Positions 8,146-17,160 are shown, counted from the first letter of the stretch. The stretch is DNA of 64,000 nt from Bryobacteraceae bacterium (GCA_025928545.1 JAICJH010000001.1:62001-126000); one strand, 5' to 3'. The notes: generated from the sequence alone by a model not told the origin. Made by a program: numbers and translations.

Positions 8146-9525
8146 ATGTTCCGAAATATTCCCGCTGCTATTTGCCTTCTGGGTGTTTCTGCTGCGTTTG
8201 GCCAAACGCCGGTAGTTCAATCGGTCCTGCATGCCGCGAATTACTCGCCTCTCGTCGCTCCCGGCGTTTGGGTTGCGATATTCGGCAGCAACCTGTCCCC
8301 CACCACCACCATTGATACGACGCTCCCGCTACCGCTGCAACTAAGCGGAGTGACCGTTACGATGAGCGGCATTTCGACCGGGCAGTTGCCACTCCGTTAT
8401 GTCTCTTCGAACCAGATCAATGCGCTGATTCCTTTCGATCTTGCCCCTGGCGGCTACAGTCTCGTAGTCACGACGCCTACCGGAACCAGCGTCGCGTTTT
8501 CGGTGGCTCTCAGTACCGTGGCCCCTGCGATCTATTCGCAGAATGCAGCGGGCACGGGACCGGCGCTGGTGTTCGATGCGGATTTCAAACCCGTGACGCA
8601 GGTCTCGACTGCGCCGCTGGTTCTTTATGCAAGCGGTCTCGGCGCAACCAACCCTCCCGGTTCGTCGGCGGGCGGGAATTCGACAGAACCTTTCAATCGG
8701 ACTGTGGCAACACCACGAGTGCGGATCGGCGGAATAGCAGCTCAGATTTTGTTTGCCGGCCTCGCGCCCGGTCTTCCGGGAATCTATCAGCTCAATGTGG
8801 TTCCGTCATCGAGTACGGCGCCGCAGGACAATTCGTTGAGTCTGGATTTTTTCATCGGCCCTGTGGGGAGTCCGGGACCTGGTGGTCTGACTACGGTGCC
8901 TGTCCCGGAAGGTTCGAACACCGCGAACCGGACCGGGAGTCTGAGCCCAACCTTTCCACTCAACTCCACGGTTCTCACTTATTCGCCCCTTGTGACCGCC
9001 GCCAGATTCAGTGCAGCTTTCGATATTCTCCCCACTGCGCAGCCATTCAATGTTGTTGCGTCGTGCCCCGGCGGCAGTATGACCGTGGCATTTAACCCTG
9101 GCGCAGGCACCTGGCAGGCAACTTCAACGGTTCCGCCGGCGGCTTTGCGAAATGGTGATTTCAGCGGTGTCACAAACGCCCAGGGTAATCTCATCAGCAT
9201 TCTGGATTTCGTGAATAACAACCAGCCGTTCCCTGGCAACATCATCCCGCAATCGCGACTGGACCCCGTGGCCTTGCAGGCGATGTCCGCGATCCCGCTT
9301 CCCAACACCGGCGGGAGCGCGAATTTTAATTTTTTCCTCCAGGGCGCCATCCCCGCGGGAGGGCACTTCGCGATCGACGATTCCGACAACTCGAATCTTT
9401 CGAATTTTGGTAGTTTCATCTACGCCAACAAACCGAATCTCGGGAACCAATTCTGGCGTACCAATACGTGTAGCCTGGTGGTCGATGGTGTCCTGCTTTC
9501 GTCCAGTCTGATCACATTTCGGTAA
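8146..9525 (+). CDS. Secreted TIGR03437-family protein with a TonB-receptor-like C-terminal motif
   Basis: A 459-residue exported protein of unknown role. ATG 8146 begins a signal peptide (about residues 1-20, ending AAFGQ); upstream frame to 7927 was rejected. Residues ~20-240 form the TIGR03437 (Soli_cterm) domain: VLHAANYSP, then APGVWVAIFGSNLS, QINALIPFDLAPG, LYASGLG and GLAPGLPGIYQLNV. This domain usually ends long proteins; here it is at the front. The last ~170 residues contain NGDFSG, then PFPGNIIP, SRLDPVA and PLPNT in the order seen in Oar-like TonB-dependent receptors of acidobacteria, but there is no beta-barrel behind it. The function is unknown. The neighbouring gene on the other strand is also secreted. 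Confidence 0.82.
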   Translation: MFRNIPAAICLLGVSAAFGQTPVVQSVLHAANYSPLVAPGVWVAIFGSNLSPTTTIDTTLPLPLQLSGVTVTMSGISTGQLPLRYVSSNQINALIPFDLAPGGYSLVVTTPTGTSVAFSVALSTVAPAIYSQNAAGTGPALVFDADFKPVTQVSTAPLVLYASGLGATNPPGSSAGGNSTEPFNRTVATPRVRIGGIAAQILFAGLAPGLPGIYQLNVVPSSSTAPQDNSLSLDFFIGPVGSPGPGGLTTVPVPEGSNTANRTGSLSPTFPLNSTVLTYSPLVTAARFSAAFDILPTAQPFNVVASCPGGSMTVAFNPGAGTWQATSTVPPAALRNGDFSGVTNAQGNLISILDFVNNNQPFPGNIIPQSRLDPVALQAMSAIPLPNTGGSANFNFFLQGAIPAGGHFAIDDSDNSNLSNFGSFIYANKPNLGNQFWRTNTCSLVVDGVLLSSSLITFR

Positions 9526-9551
9526 CACGATTTAGACGCCCTGACACCGCC

Positions 9552-9932
9552 CTATTTTGAGTCGTTGGCTTTCGTATTCGTGCCATTAGGTGTGGGCGTG
9601 TTCGGTGAACCTGGAGCGGTGCTGCCGGGCGGATTCGCCGTGCCTTGGGTCCCCTGGGGACTCTGAGTGTTTGGACGAGGCGGCGTTGTGCCGGGCCTCT
9701 GGCTAGTGGTTCCGGTGCTGGGGGTGCCGAGGGTAGTAGGTGCTCCCAGGGTCGTAGGTGGGCCAAGTGTAGTCGGTGGTTCGGAGCCATTCGAAGTACC
9801 GGACGCTTTCGGATTAGTCGACGTCGTTCCAGGCGTATTCGGCGACTGCCCCCAAGCCATTCCGGTCGCCAGGGTGCCAAAGAAAGCTAAAAGAAAGACA
9901 GGCAAAAGAATGATGGCGAATTTGTTTTTCAT
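9552..9932 (-). CDS. Small secreted Pro/Thr/Gly-rich repeat protein
   Basis: A 126-residue protein: a signal peptide (about residues 1-28, basic start MKNKF, hydrophobic core, ending AWGQS) followed by a low-complexity region almost entirely of P, T, G, S, N and A. It includes tandem PTTLG units at about 9718-9782, also repeated at DNA level. It has no cysteine and no predicted fold; it may be a disordered, possibly glycosylated, surface or matrix peptide. ATG 9932 is preferred over the open frame to 9965 because a signal peptide starts exactly there and a G-rich GGGGGA stretch precedes it. Not recognised as any named family. Confidence 0.6.
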   Translation of the reverse strand: MKNKFAIILLPVFLLAFFGTLATGMAWGQSPNTPGTTSTNPKASGTSNGSEPPTTLGPPTTLGAPTTLGTPSTGTTSQRPGTTPPRPNTQSPQGTQGTANPPGSTAPGSPNTPTPNGTNTKANDSK

Positions 9933-10269
9933 ACAGATTGATCCCCCAGGAAAATAAAGTGCCATGCACTATTTTTAGAGCAGGCGAAGAGCCAGCGTGA
10001 TCGGTCGCCCCGCTCGCAGCTTCAGAAAGTAGTTGCAGGCCATTGTTTGGAAAACCGGCCGCCCCAGGACTTTCAACAGCTTGGACCCGGGTCTGATATG
10101 AGTTGCCAGCGGTTCGCTAAGTTCTGCGGCGCTTTCCGTACGAAATGTTGCAATGAGCGGGAAAATGCACTGATGATCAACCGGTAACTTCGCCCTTCCA
10201 AAGCCGGCACCATTGGGCCAATCGGACACAGGATTGTTTAGCAGCCGTCTTGCTCTCAAATGATTGCAC
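9933..10269. other. 337-bp gap with no supported gene
   Basis: Between the small secreted protein and FitAB. A small inverted repeat AGTGC-CAT-GCACT (9958-9970), flanked by T/A runs, lies in the promoter region of the minus-strand gene. A minus-strand open frame (9975-10259, 94 codons) has no signal peptide, family motif or ribosome-binding site and is not called. The FitAB promoter must lie at the right end. Confidence 0.5.
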
Positions 10270-10286
10270 TGATATCATTGATATCA
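10270..10286. promoter_or_regulatory. Probable FitA operator: two TGATATCA palindromes
   Basis: TGATATCA, one T, TGATATCA: two copies of a self-complementary octamer in direct and inverted register, ending one base before the fitA ATG. Ribbon-helix-helix antitoxins such as FitA bind paired short palindromes in their own promoter, so this is the likely autoregulatory site. It occupies the place where a Shine-Dalgarno sequence would be. Confidence 0.7.
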
Positions 10287-10287
10287 A

Positions 10288-10572
10288 ATGGCAAGTATCG
10301 TTATCCGCGACCTGGATGACCGCGTCAAGCAAAAACTTCGCAGCCGCGCAGCGGCTCACGGGCGCTCCATGGAATCGGAAGCACGGGAACTGCTGAAGGC
10401 CGGCCTGGATGCCGAACATCTGAGCGGTGCGGAGTTTCTCGCTTCCATTCGCGCCCTGGTCGAGCCCTTTGGAGGAGTAGAACTGACTCCCTTTCCGCGA
10501 GCGGCGGGCAAACAGCGCATACCGTTCTCTGTCGGGGGACGCAATAGGACCACCTCGAAGCGCGGCAAATGA
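10288..10572 (+). CDS. fitA: FitA-like ribbon-helix-helix antitoxin
   Basis: Antitoxin of a type II (VapBC-like) pair. It neutralises the PIN toxin encoded next and represses their common promoter. The N-terminal ~40 residues form an Arc/FitA ribbon-helix-helix: MASIVIRDLDD strand, KQKLRSRAAAHGRSME, then EARELLKAGL helix. A family-typical region LASIRALVEPFGGVEL follows and should wrap the toxin. At 94 residues it is slightly longer than Neisseria FitA. Its stop overlaps the toxin ATG by four bases, giving translational coupling. No ribosome-binding site precedes the ATG because the operator sits there, so the message may be leaderless. Confidence 0.88.
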   Translation: MASIVIRDLDDRVKQKLRSRAAAHGRSMESEARELLKAGLDAEHLSGAEFLASIRALVEPFGGVELTPFPRAAGKQRIPFSVGGRNRTTSKRGK

Positions 10573-10985
10573 TCATCATCGATACGAATGTCCTGTCGGA
10601 GATCGTGAAGCCGGTGCCTGCCCCGAAGGTACTGACGTGGTTCGCGTCGCAGTCCCCCGAGAGGCTCTACACGACGACAGTCACCCAGGCGGAAATCCTG
10701 TTTGGAATCGAACTTCTGCCCAAAGGCCGCCGGCGGGATGCCCTTCGGGACAACGTCACCGTGATGTTTGAGAAGGCCTTCGGAGGACGGCTGGTGTCAT
10801 TCGACGAAAGCGCCGCTCATGCATTCGCAATCATCGCGGCTGCACACAGAATGGGTGGACGGACGGTCAGCGGAATGGATTCGCAGATCGCGGCAATAGC
10901 GCTCTCGCGCAACGCCGCGCTGGCAACCCGCAATTCAAAGGATTTTGTCGATTGCGGAATCGAGTTGATAGACCCGTGGGGATGA
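10569..10985 (+). CDS. fitB: FitB-like PIN-domain toxin (VapC superfamily)
   Basis: Putative Mg-dependent endoribonuclease toxin of 138 residues, full length for the family. The acidic PIN residues are all present: Asp in MIIIDTNVLSE, Glu in TQAEILFGI, Asp in SGMDSQIAA, and Asp in the NSKDF region that follows LATRNSKDF. It also has the FitB-type PEG/GGRxxSGMD neighbourhood (GGRTVSGMD). It starts inside the fitA stop (ATGA). Unlike the two other nucleotidyltransferase-type modules in this window, this pair has no visible lesion. The RNA target cannot be predicted. Confidence 0.9.
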   Translation: MIIIDTNVLSEIVKPVPAPKVLTWFASQSPERLYTTTVTQAEILFGIELLPKGRRRDALRDNVTVMFEKAFGGRLVSFDESAAHAFAIIAAAHRMGGRTVSGMDSQIAAIALSRNAALATRNSKDFVDCGIELIDPWG

Positions 10986-11086
10986 ACCGCTGCCTGCCGT
11001 TGTAACATCCTGGCGAGGACCGGACTGAAGGAGAGAGCGCTCACCTGTAAAGCAGTGGGCCTAAGCCCCTACCCAAATTCGCGTTC

Positions 11087-12733
11087 TCAGCGGTTTGTAG
11101 CTTTCAATGCCAGATTCTGCGAACTGCCGCGATCCACCGTAACAGTGTCCGCACCCGAAAGCATTCGGAAAAGGACATTCGGCTCGTCCAAACGGGGCAC
11201 GATCTGCTGTGGAACCGCGAGCACCCGATATTCACCCGGGGCGAGTCCGGCGAACCGGAATTGCCCATTGTCGTCTGCAGTAGTATGCTTGGATGCCAGG
11301 AATACATTTTCGGATGTCGCCGGCCATCGCACCAGCACCACATCCGCATTGCTCACCGGTTTGTCGCCATCTTTGACCAGACCGGTAACGGTAGCGGGCT
11401 TATCGTCGATCACGATTTCAAGCGACTGCCGCGGGGAACCGCCGTCGGTAACGAAAATGTTGTCGTTCAATGCAATGCCGTTGTAGCGGACTTCCCTCAC
11501 AAAGTACCCGGCGCCCAGACCTGACACTGTCACTCTTTCACTTGCAAGAGGTACTTCGGAAAAGCGGAAGTTGCCATCGGCGTCCGGAGTTACAGGCGCT
11601 CTTTCGTCGGCGAATTGTATCCGGCCTTCTGTCTGAAGTGCAATTTTGACCGTCGCAGGTACCGGGCCCCTGGCGCCATCGGCGACGAGAATCCGCCCGC
11701 CAAGATCCGGACCGCTGATCATCGAAACCTTGAGCTCGAAATTGCGATCCGTTACTTCGAACGGCATCACGACACGTTTCCGGTGCTGCGCCTTGTCGAG
11801 GTCGAGAACGTATAGCATATAGCTTCCATGCTGGAGGTTGCGCAATAGGAAATCGCGGCCGCAGGCAACCTCGCCGGCACTGGATGCCTCGAACTGACGC
11901 ATCATTGCGTCGATCATCATCGACTCTCCCGGTGTGCAACTGCCACGCGGCAGGGACACGTGGACCCGGTAGAAAGACGTCTTCCTGACGCGTATTGTCC
12001 CTACGCTGGCTGAGCCGCCGGGCTCAAGCCGCACTAAACTTGCGGAATCCAGCCCCTGCCCACCCGGCCAATATGCGTTGCCGTAGTCGACGTCGACAGT
12101 CTGAACATCCCGCTCGGTGAATTGTTTCATCAGACGATCTTTGCCGAGCGTCTGCGGCCCCACCTGCGCTACATAATTTCCGGGCTCCCGATCGGGTGAG
12201 ACGAACCGCCCGTCTTCGTCAGTGGGCGATACCGGGCCACCGCTCCATATTGCTTCACCACGGCTGAAATGGACGCCCATCACCTGTACGTGGAAGTTTG
12301 CCAGCGGCATTCCCGTCTCATCATCCACGACACGTCCCGTAACCTCCCCCATGCGTGCAAGAGAGAACTGCAGAGAATGCGTCGCGTGATCCTGGTCTAC
12401 GCTTACTTCTTCCTGCGCACCGCCCAGGCTACCTGTTGCTTCGCTATAGCCCGGCTTCCGCACCTTGACAATGTAGGTTGCGAATTTATCGACGTCCAGT
12501 CGAACGGCGCCATTCAGGTCCGTTTTGGCTTTCGACACTTCCGTGTATTTGTAGGGTTGAAAGACAAATTCTGCAACGGTAACCTCGGCGTCGGGCACGG
12601 GCCGATTGAGGCCGGCCTCCATCACGATCACGTTGATCACGCCTCGCGGCGCCGCCGCATTCTGACCCCACGCGGCGATTCCGGCGAGCCAGACCGCGTA
12701 CAAGAAAATTGGTCGATAGAGCGATCGCGACAT
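11087..12733 (-). CDS. Exported carboxypeptidase-regulatory-like (CarboxypepD_reg) protein
   Basis: A 548-residue secreted protein of unknown role. A signal peptide (about residues 1-23, ending AAWGQ) is followed by several CarboxypepD_reg/transthyretin-like beta domains. The first, near 30-130, has the AEVTVAE...KTDLNGAVRLD pattern; the second, near 130-205, starts GEVTGRVVDDETGMPL and has DEDGRF. Another near 455-540 starts ATVTGLVKDGDKPVSNADV, with DDNGQFRFAGLAPGEYRV. The middle (about 205-455) is also beta rich. No catalytic residues are seen. Its ATG overlaps the stop of the preceding gene by one base (TAATG), so the two are translationally coupled. Such proteins in acidobacteria usually act at the cell surface, by analogy with receptor N-domains. 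Confidence 0.8.
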   Translation of the reverse strand: MSRSLYRPIFLYAVWLAGIAAWGQNAAAPRGVINVIVMEAGLNRPVPDAEVTVAEFVFQPYKYTEVSKAKTDLNGAVRLDVDKFATYIVKVRKPGYSEATGSLGGAQEEVSVDQDHATHSLQFSLARMGEVTGRVVDDETGMPLANFHVQVMGVHFSRGEAIWSGGPVSPTDEDGRFVSPDREPGNYVAQVGPQTLGKDRLMKQFTERDVQTVDVDYGNAYWPGGQGLDSASLVRLEPGGSASVGTIRVRKTSFYRVHVSLPRGSCTPGESMMIDAMMRQFEASSAGEVACGRDFLLRNLQHGSYMLYVLDLDKAQHRKRVVMPFEVTDRNFELKVSMISGPDLGGRILVADGARGPVPATVKIALQTEGRIQFADERAPVTPDADGNFRFSEVPLASERVTVSGLGAGYFVREVRYNGIALNDNIFVTDGGSPRQSLEIVIDDKPATVTGLVKDGDKPVSNADVVLVRWPATSENVFLASKHTTADDNGQFRFAGLAPGEYRVLAVPQQIVPRLDEPNVLFRMLSGADTVTVDRGSSQNLALKATNR

Positions 12734-13131
12734 TACTGCTTCGTCATCACCATGGCGCCGATCCGGTCATACACCCACTTCTTCGGGCTGTCATGGAGTG
12801 CTGAAAATGTCCCCACCAGCTTGCCGTCTTTCAGTTCGAGCTTCCACCGGAGATGCTCGCCCCCCTCGAAATCCAGAAACCGGTAAAGATTAAACTTTGC
12901 GCCGTCCTGCTGAATCTGCACCACCGCTCCAGGCTTTCCGTCTTTCCCGAGCGACACCGCGGTCAGTTTTCCATCCACCACCTTCACCTCAAAACTCTGC
13001 TGCTCCTGGCGTTTCGTGCTCCCCTCATCGGTCGTATCGGCCACTCCGCTCCAACGCCCGGAAATATCCTGTGCGTAAATAACGCCGCACGCAAGCATCG
13101 TCACAATCATCATCCGGACTGAAAATGTCAT
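12733..13131 (-). CDS. Small exported DISGxW-type beta protein
   Basis: A 132-residue secreted protein. ATG 13131 gives a signal peptide (MTFSVRMMIV..., ending IYAQ) directly followed by DISGRWSG, so the longer open frame to 13314 is rejected. The mature part reads as a small lipocalin-like beta barrel: KVVDGKLTAV, LKDGKLVGTF and a final conserved WVYDRIGAMV. The same opening (AQ, then DISGxWxG) starts the mature part of the TIGR03435 protein at 17161, suggesting a shared ~100-residue domain. It is the first gene of a two-gene operon with the CarboxypepD_reg protein. Function unknown. Confidence 0.72.
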   Translation of the reverse strand: MTFSVRMMIVTMLACGVIYAQDISGRWSGVADTTDEGSTKRQEQQSFEVKVVDGKLTAVSLGKDGKPGAVVQIQQDGAKFNLYRFLDFEGGEHLRWKLELKDGKLVGTFSALHDSPKKWVYDRIGAMVMTKQ

Positions 13132-13200
13132 GTCGATCAGGATACACCCGCTTCCGCCCGCGTACTTCCCCCAAACCGATGTAATATGAAGGTCGAACCA

Positions 13201-15609
13201 ATGCGATTTACGGTCCCGCTTTCCATCGCTCTCCTGCTCTTCCCGGTACTCGTTCACGCGGACGACACCAACGGAGCCGTCGCCATCCTCCAGCAGAAGT
13301 GCCTGACATGCCATGGCGACGCCGCCATGTCCGGCCTCAAACTCACCTCTCGCGAAAACGCACTCAAAGGCGGTACACGCGGCCCGGCCATCGTTCCAGG
13401 CAAGTCCTCGGAAAGCGTGCTTTACAAAGCCGTCTCCGGGAGTGGCGAAGTGCTCCGTATGCCACCGGTAGGCGGCGGACTACAACCCTCGGAAATCGCC
13501 ACTATCAAAGCGTGGCTCGATGGCGGCGCCCTGTGGTCCGGAGACGCCCCAGTGCAGAGCAGCCAATGGTGGGCTTTCAAGAAGCCCGAACGTCCCGCCG
13601 TTCCCACCGCGGGCATCAACCCAATCGACGCCTTCATCAACCGCAAACTCAGGGACGCCGGCGTCCCCGCGTCACCCGACGCCGACCGCCTCACTCTCCT
13701 CCGCCGCGCATCCTACGACCTGCTTGGCCTTCCCCCCACCAAAGATCAAATCGACGAATTCCTCGCCGATAAATCCCCCAACGCCTGGGAAAAAGTTGTC
13801 GACAAACTCCTTGCATCTCCGCGCTACGGCGAAAAATGGGGCCGCCACTGGCTCGATCTCGCCCGTTACGGCGACACCGCCGGCTTCGAGCAGGACCCCT
13901 ACCTCCTCATCGCCTGGCGCTACCGCGATTACGTGATCAAGGCCTTCAACGACGACAAGCCCTACGATCGCTTCGTGAAGGAACAAATCGCCGGCGACGA
14001 ACTCTATCCCACCGATCCGGAATTCCGCCAGGGCACCGGCTTCTATCGGGTGGGCACCAACCGCGACATGCTCTTCAAAGTCGAAGACGTCAATCTGGTT
14101 GAGAAGCGCATGGACATGGTAGACACCACCAGTTCCGTATTTCTGGGCCTCACCGTCGGCTGCGCGCGATGCCACGATCACAAATTCGATCCCATTCCGC
14201 AGAAAGATTACTACCGGATGCAGGCCATCTTCCAGCCTGCCGTCAATGACCGCGTCTTTCTCGACTACAACCCCGCGCGCCTCTATGATATTTCCGAAAA
14301 CTCCCGCACTTTCAAGCTCTACCAGATGGGCCAGCAGGCATCTCAGATCAACGCCAAATATGCCGACGACCTGAAGGCAAAGAAGATGGCCGCGCTGCCG
14401 GCCGACGTTATCGCGGCCTTTAAAACGGCCGAAGACAAGCGCACGCTCGATCAGGCCCGCCTCGTTCTCGATAACGTTGCGAAGACCAACGTTTCCACAG
14501 CCGAAATCAACCAGGTCATGGTGAAGGAGGATAAGGATACGCTCGCCTCTATCTCGCAGCGTCTCCTTCAGATGTTCAGCAGCTACGGCCCGCCGCCCAT
14601 GTCGCCTGGCATTGCCGATATCGGCCGCGACGCGCCCAAAACTTTCATCGCCATTCGGGGCAATCCCGACGCCCCCGGCGATGAGGTCCAGCCAGGCTTC
14701 CTCTCCGTGCTCGGCGGTGGCGATATTCCTGAAGCCCCGCTGCACGCGCAGACCACCGGCCGCCGCAAAGCCTTGGCCGAATGGATCGCCAGCCCTGCCA
14801 ATCCGCTCACCGCCCGCGTCATGGTCAACCGGATGTGGCAGTTCCACTTCGGCTCCGGCCTCGTCAGAACGCCCAGCGACTTCGGTTCGCGCGCCGGCCA
14901 GCCATCCAACCCCGAACTTCTCGACTGGCTTGCCACCGAGTTCGTCGCTAAGGGCTGGTCGATGAAAGTCGTGCACCGGCTCATCATGACCTCCGCGGCT
15001 TACAAGCGCGATTCCAATCCCAACGCCGCCGCATCCTCTAAGGACCCTGCCAACGATCTGCTTTCTCACTTCAACCGCCGGCGCCTCGAAGCCGAAGAAA
15101 TCCGCGACGCCTCGCTCCAGGTTACAGGCGAACTGAACCTGAAAATGGGCGGCATTCCCGCCGTTCCACCCCTGACCCGCGAAGAGATGTTCGGCATGAT
15201 CGGCGGCTCCGGCAACTGGAGCGTTTCGCCCGATCCTTCCGAGCACGTGCGCCGCACCATCTACACCCTCCAGCGCCGCACTTTCCAGCAGCCCATGGCT
15301 CAGGTGTTCGACGGTCCCGATGGAGTCGCCCCCTGTCCGCGCCGCAATGAGAGCACCACCGCGCCCCAGTCCCTCTCGCTTCTCAACAGCGGCTTCACCA
15401 TGGAGCGTGCCAAAGCACTGGCTGCCAATATCTCGGGCGCGGCCGACGCATGGCTTAGGATCTATGGCAGGGCGCCGTCACAGGAAGAGACGGACGAAGC
15501 ACAAAAATTTCTCGACCGCCAGATCACATTGACTGGCTCGAAGTCCGCCGGCCTGGCCGAATTGGTGCGAGGCCTTTTAAACACAAACGAGTTTCTATAT
15601 GTCGATTAA
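13201..15609 (+). CDS. PSD1 / planctomycete-type cytochrome c domain protein (DUF1549-DUF1553)
   Basis: An 802-residue exported protein. ATG 13201 was chosen over ATG 13186 because AAGG (13189-13192) lies eight bases upstream. Order of parts: signal peptide (to about 22, ending VHADD), PSCyt1 haem domain with CLTCHG near residue 35-40, DUF1549/PSCyt2 (about 140-345, with WGRHWLDLARYGD and CARCHDHKFDPI, a second CxxCH) and DUF1553/PSD1 (about 500-780, with NPLTARVMVNRMWQ, then LLDWLATEF, and MTSAAYKR). These proteins are always found with DUF1501 proteins, as here: the stop overlaps the next start by 11 bases. The pair is thought to act in periplasmic or surface polymer breakdown, but no reaction is established. 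Confidence 0.92.
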   Translation: MRFTVPLSIALLLFPVLVHADDTNGAVAILQQKCLTCHGDAAMSGLKLTSRENALKGGTRGPAIVPGKSSESVLYKAVSGSGEVLRMPPVGGGLQPSEIATIKAWLDGGALWSGDAPVQSSQWWAFKKPERPAVPTAGINPIDAFINRKLRDAGVPASPDADRLTLLRRASYDLLGLPPTKDQIDEFLADKSPNAWEKVVDKLLASPRYGEKWGRHWLDLARYGDTAGFEQDPYLLIAWRYRDYVIKAFNDDKPYDRFVKEQIAGDELYPTDPEFRQGTGFYRVGTNRDMLFKVEDVNLVEKRMDMVDTTSSVFLGLTVGCARCHDHKFDPIPQKDYYRMQAIFQPAVNDRVFLDYNPARLYDISENSRTFKLYQMGQQASQINAKYADDLKAKKMAALPADVIAAFKTAEDKRTLDQARLVLDNVAKTNVSTAEINQVMVKEDKDTLASISQRLLQMFSSYGPPPMSPGIADIGRDAPKTFIAIRGNPDAPGDEVQPGFLSVLGGGDIPEAPLHAQTTGRRKALAEWIASPANPLTARVMVNRMWQFHFGSGLVRTPSDFGSRAGQPSNPELLDWLATEFVAKGWSMKVVHRLIMTSAAYKRDSNPNAAASSKDPANDLLSHFNRRRLEAEEIRDASLQVTGELNLKMGGIPAVPPLTREEMFGMIGGSGNWSVSPDPSEHVRRTIYTLQRRTFQQPMAQVFDGPDGVAPCPRRNESTTAPQSLSLLNSGFTMERAKALAANISGAADAWLRIYGRAPSQEETDEAQKFLDRQITLTGSKSAGLAELVRGLLNTNEFLYVD

Positions 15610-17014
15610 AAAAGTGCTGACAAGACGGGAACTGCTGTCCCGCACCGCCTGTGGTTTCGGCATGGCTGCCGTCGCCGGCATGATCGACGCGGGCGAAACA
15701 AATCCGCTCCTGCCCAAGGCCCCGCCCCTCCCGGCTAATGCCAAAAGCGTCATCTACCTCCACATGCACGGAGGCGTAAGCCACGTCGATACCTTCGACC
15801 CCAAACCCGAGCTCACCAAATACACAGGTAAGCCCCTTTCCGCCGACCTCGCGAAAATCATCAAGACCAGCTTCATCCACGATCCCTCCAAAGCGATCCT
15901 CCGGGGCAGCCCCTGGGAATTCCGCCCCGGCGGCAAGAGCGGACTTCTCGTCTCGGACCTCTATCCCAATCTGCGCGACACCATCGACGACATCGCCGTC
16001 CTCCGCGGCTGCTTTTCCGATCAGTTCGATCACGCCCCCGCCATCTACCTGCGCCACACCGGCCATCAATTGCCCGGCCGTCCCTGCCTTGGCTCCTGGC
16101 TCACCTATGGTCTCGGCACAGAAAATCAGAATCTGCCGGCCTTCGTCGTCATGTCGGATGGCTCCACAAAATCCGGGCCGCCAGCCTACAGTGCCGGCTT
16201 CCTGCCCGCGGTTTACCAGGGCACCATCTTCCGCAGCGGCGAGAGCCCCATCCTCTATCTGAAGAATCCCGAAGGCATCACCGGCGAATCGCAGCGCGCC
16301 ACTCTCGACTTCATCAATAAGATGGATCGCATCCAGCAGCGCACTCGTGGTGAAGATTCCACGCTCGAAGCCCGCATCGCGTCCTACGAGCTCGCTTATC
16401 GAATGCAGAGTTCCGCCCCCGAAGCCGTCGACATCTCGAAAGAGACCGAGGCGACGAAGAAGCTCTACGGCATCGGCGAAGAATTCACCGACGATTTCGG
16501 GCGCAAATGCCTCCTCGCCCGTCGTCTGGTCGAGCGCGGCGTTCGTTTTATCGAATTGATCTCAGGCACCAATGTCGGGCAGGACTGGGATGATGCCCAC
16601 ACCGACCTAACTGGCTCCCACGCCCGTATGACGAAGAAAACCGACAAGCCGATTGCCGGCCTGATCCGCGATCTCAAAGCTCTCGGTCTGCTCGATTCCA
16701 CCCTGATTGTCTGGGGCGGCGAATTCGGCCGGACGCCGCTTTCGCAGGGGGATAACGGGCGCGATCACCATCCCTACGGCTTCACCTCATGGATGGCTGG
16801 CGCTCGTATCAAGGGAGGCCGCGCGCTCGGAGCCACCGACGAGTTTGGAGTGCAGGCGTCCGATATGCGTATCGATGCTCACGACCTGAACTCGACAATC
16901 CTGCGCCTCATGGGCATCAACCACCGGCAGTTGACGTATCTTTATCAGGGCCGCGACATGCGCCTCACGGACGTGAAGGGCGACGGCGAGTTTTCCGCGA
17001 AACTACTCAGCTGA
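15599..17014 (+). CDS. DUF1501 protein, Tat-exported, sulfatase-like fold
   Basis: A 471-residue protein beginning with a twin-arginine signal (TRRELLSRTACGFGMAAVAG), so it is folded before export. DUF1501 proteins belong to the alkaline phosphatase/sulfatase superfamily. Visible landmarks are HMHGGVSHVDTFDPKP near the start, DHAPAIYLRHTGHQ, GRPCLGSWLTYGLG, then IVWGGEFGRTPLSQ with DHHPYGF near residue 385-395, which look like metal-site regions. It starts inside the 3' end of the PSD1 gene (11-base overlap), so the two proteins are probably made together and may form a complex at the cell surface. The substrate is unknown. Confidence 0.92.
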   Translation: MSIKKVLTRRELLSRTACGFGMAAVAGMIDAGETNPLLPKAPPLPANAKSVIYLHMHGGVSHVDTFDPKPELTKYTGKPLSADLAKIIKTSFIHDPSKAILRGSPWEFRPGGKSGLLVSDLYPNLRDTIDDIAVLRGCFSDQFDHAPAIYLRHTGHQLPGRPCLGSWLTYGLGTENQNLPAFVVMSDGSTKSGPPAYSAGFLPAVYQGTIFRSGESPILYLKNPEGITGESQRATLDFINKMDRIQQRTRGEDSTLEARIASYELAYRMQSSAPEAVDISKETEATKKLYGIGEEFTDDFGRKCLLARRLVERGVRFIELISGTNVGQDWDDAHTDLTGSHARMTKKTDKPIAGLIRDLKALGLLDSTLIVWGGEFGRTPLSQGDNGRDHHPYGFTSWMAGARIKGGRALGATDEFGVQASDMRIDAHDLNSTILRLMGINHRQLTYLYQGRDMRLTDVKGDGEFSAKLLS

Positions 17015-17160
17015 CGGGATGGAAGTCGCCGGCAGAAAAAACCTGCCGGACAGTCCATATTCTTCTTTTAACCTCGGGAATATGCTGTGAACCCCGTGCC
17101 TATGCTGTGCGTAGTAACAGTGTGCAATTTCGCAGGAAGACCCACGGGGAGACTAATAAC

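Noticed and set aside
9975..10259. 94-codon minus-strand frame in the gap left of fitAB
   Set aside because: No signal peptide, family motif or ribosome-binding site; it runs into the fitAB promoter. Left as uncalled gap.
10986..11086. Short GC-rich inverted repeat (GGGC...GCCC) between convergent genes, as a terminator
   Set aside because: Only four paired bases and no T-run on either strand.
13672..15246. Long antisense frame (524 codons) on the minus strand inside the PSD1 gene
   Set aside because: It has no start-site signal or family motif, and is the expected shadow of a GC-rich coding strand. The plus-strand frame has full-length domains.
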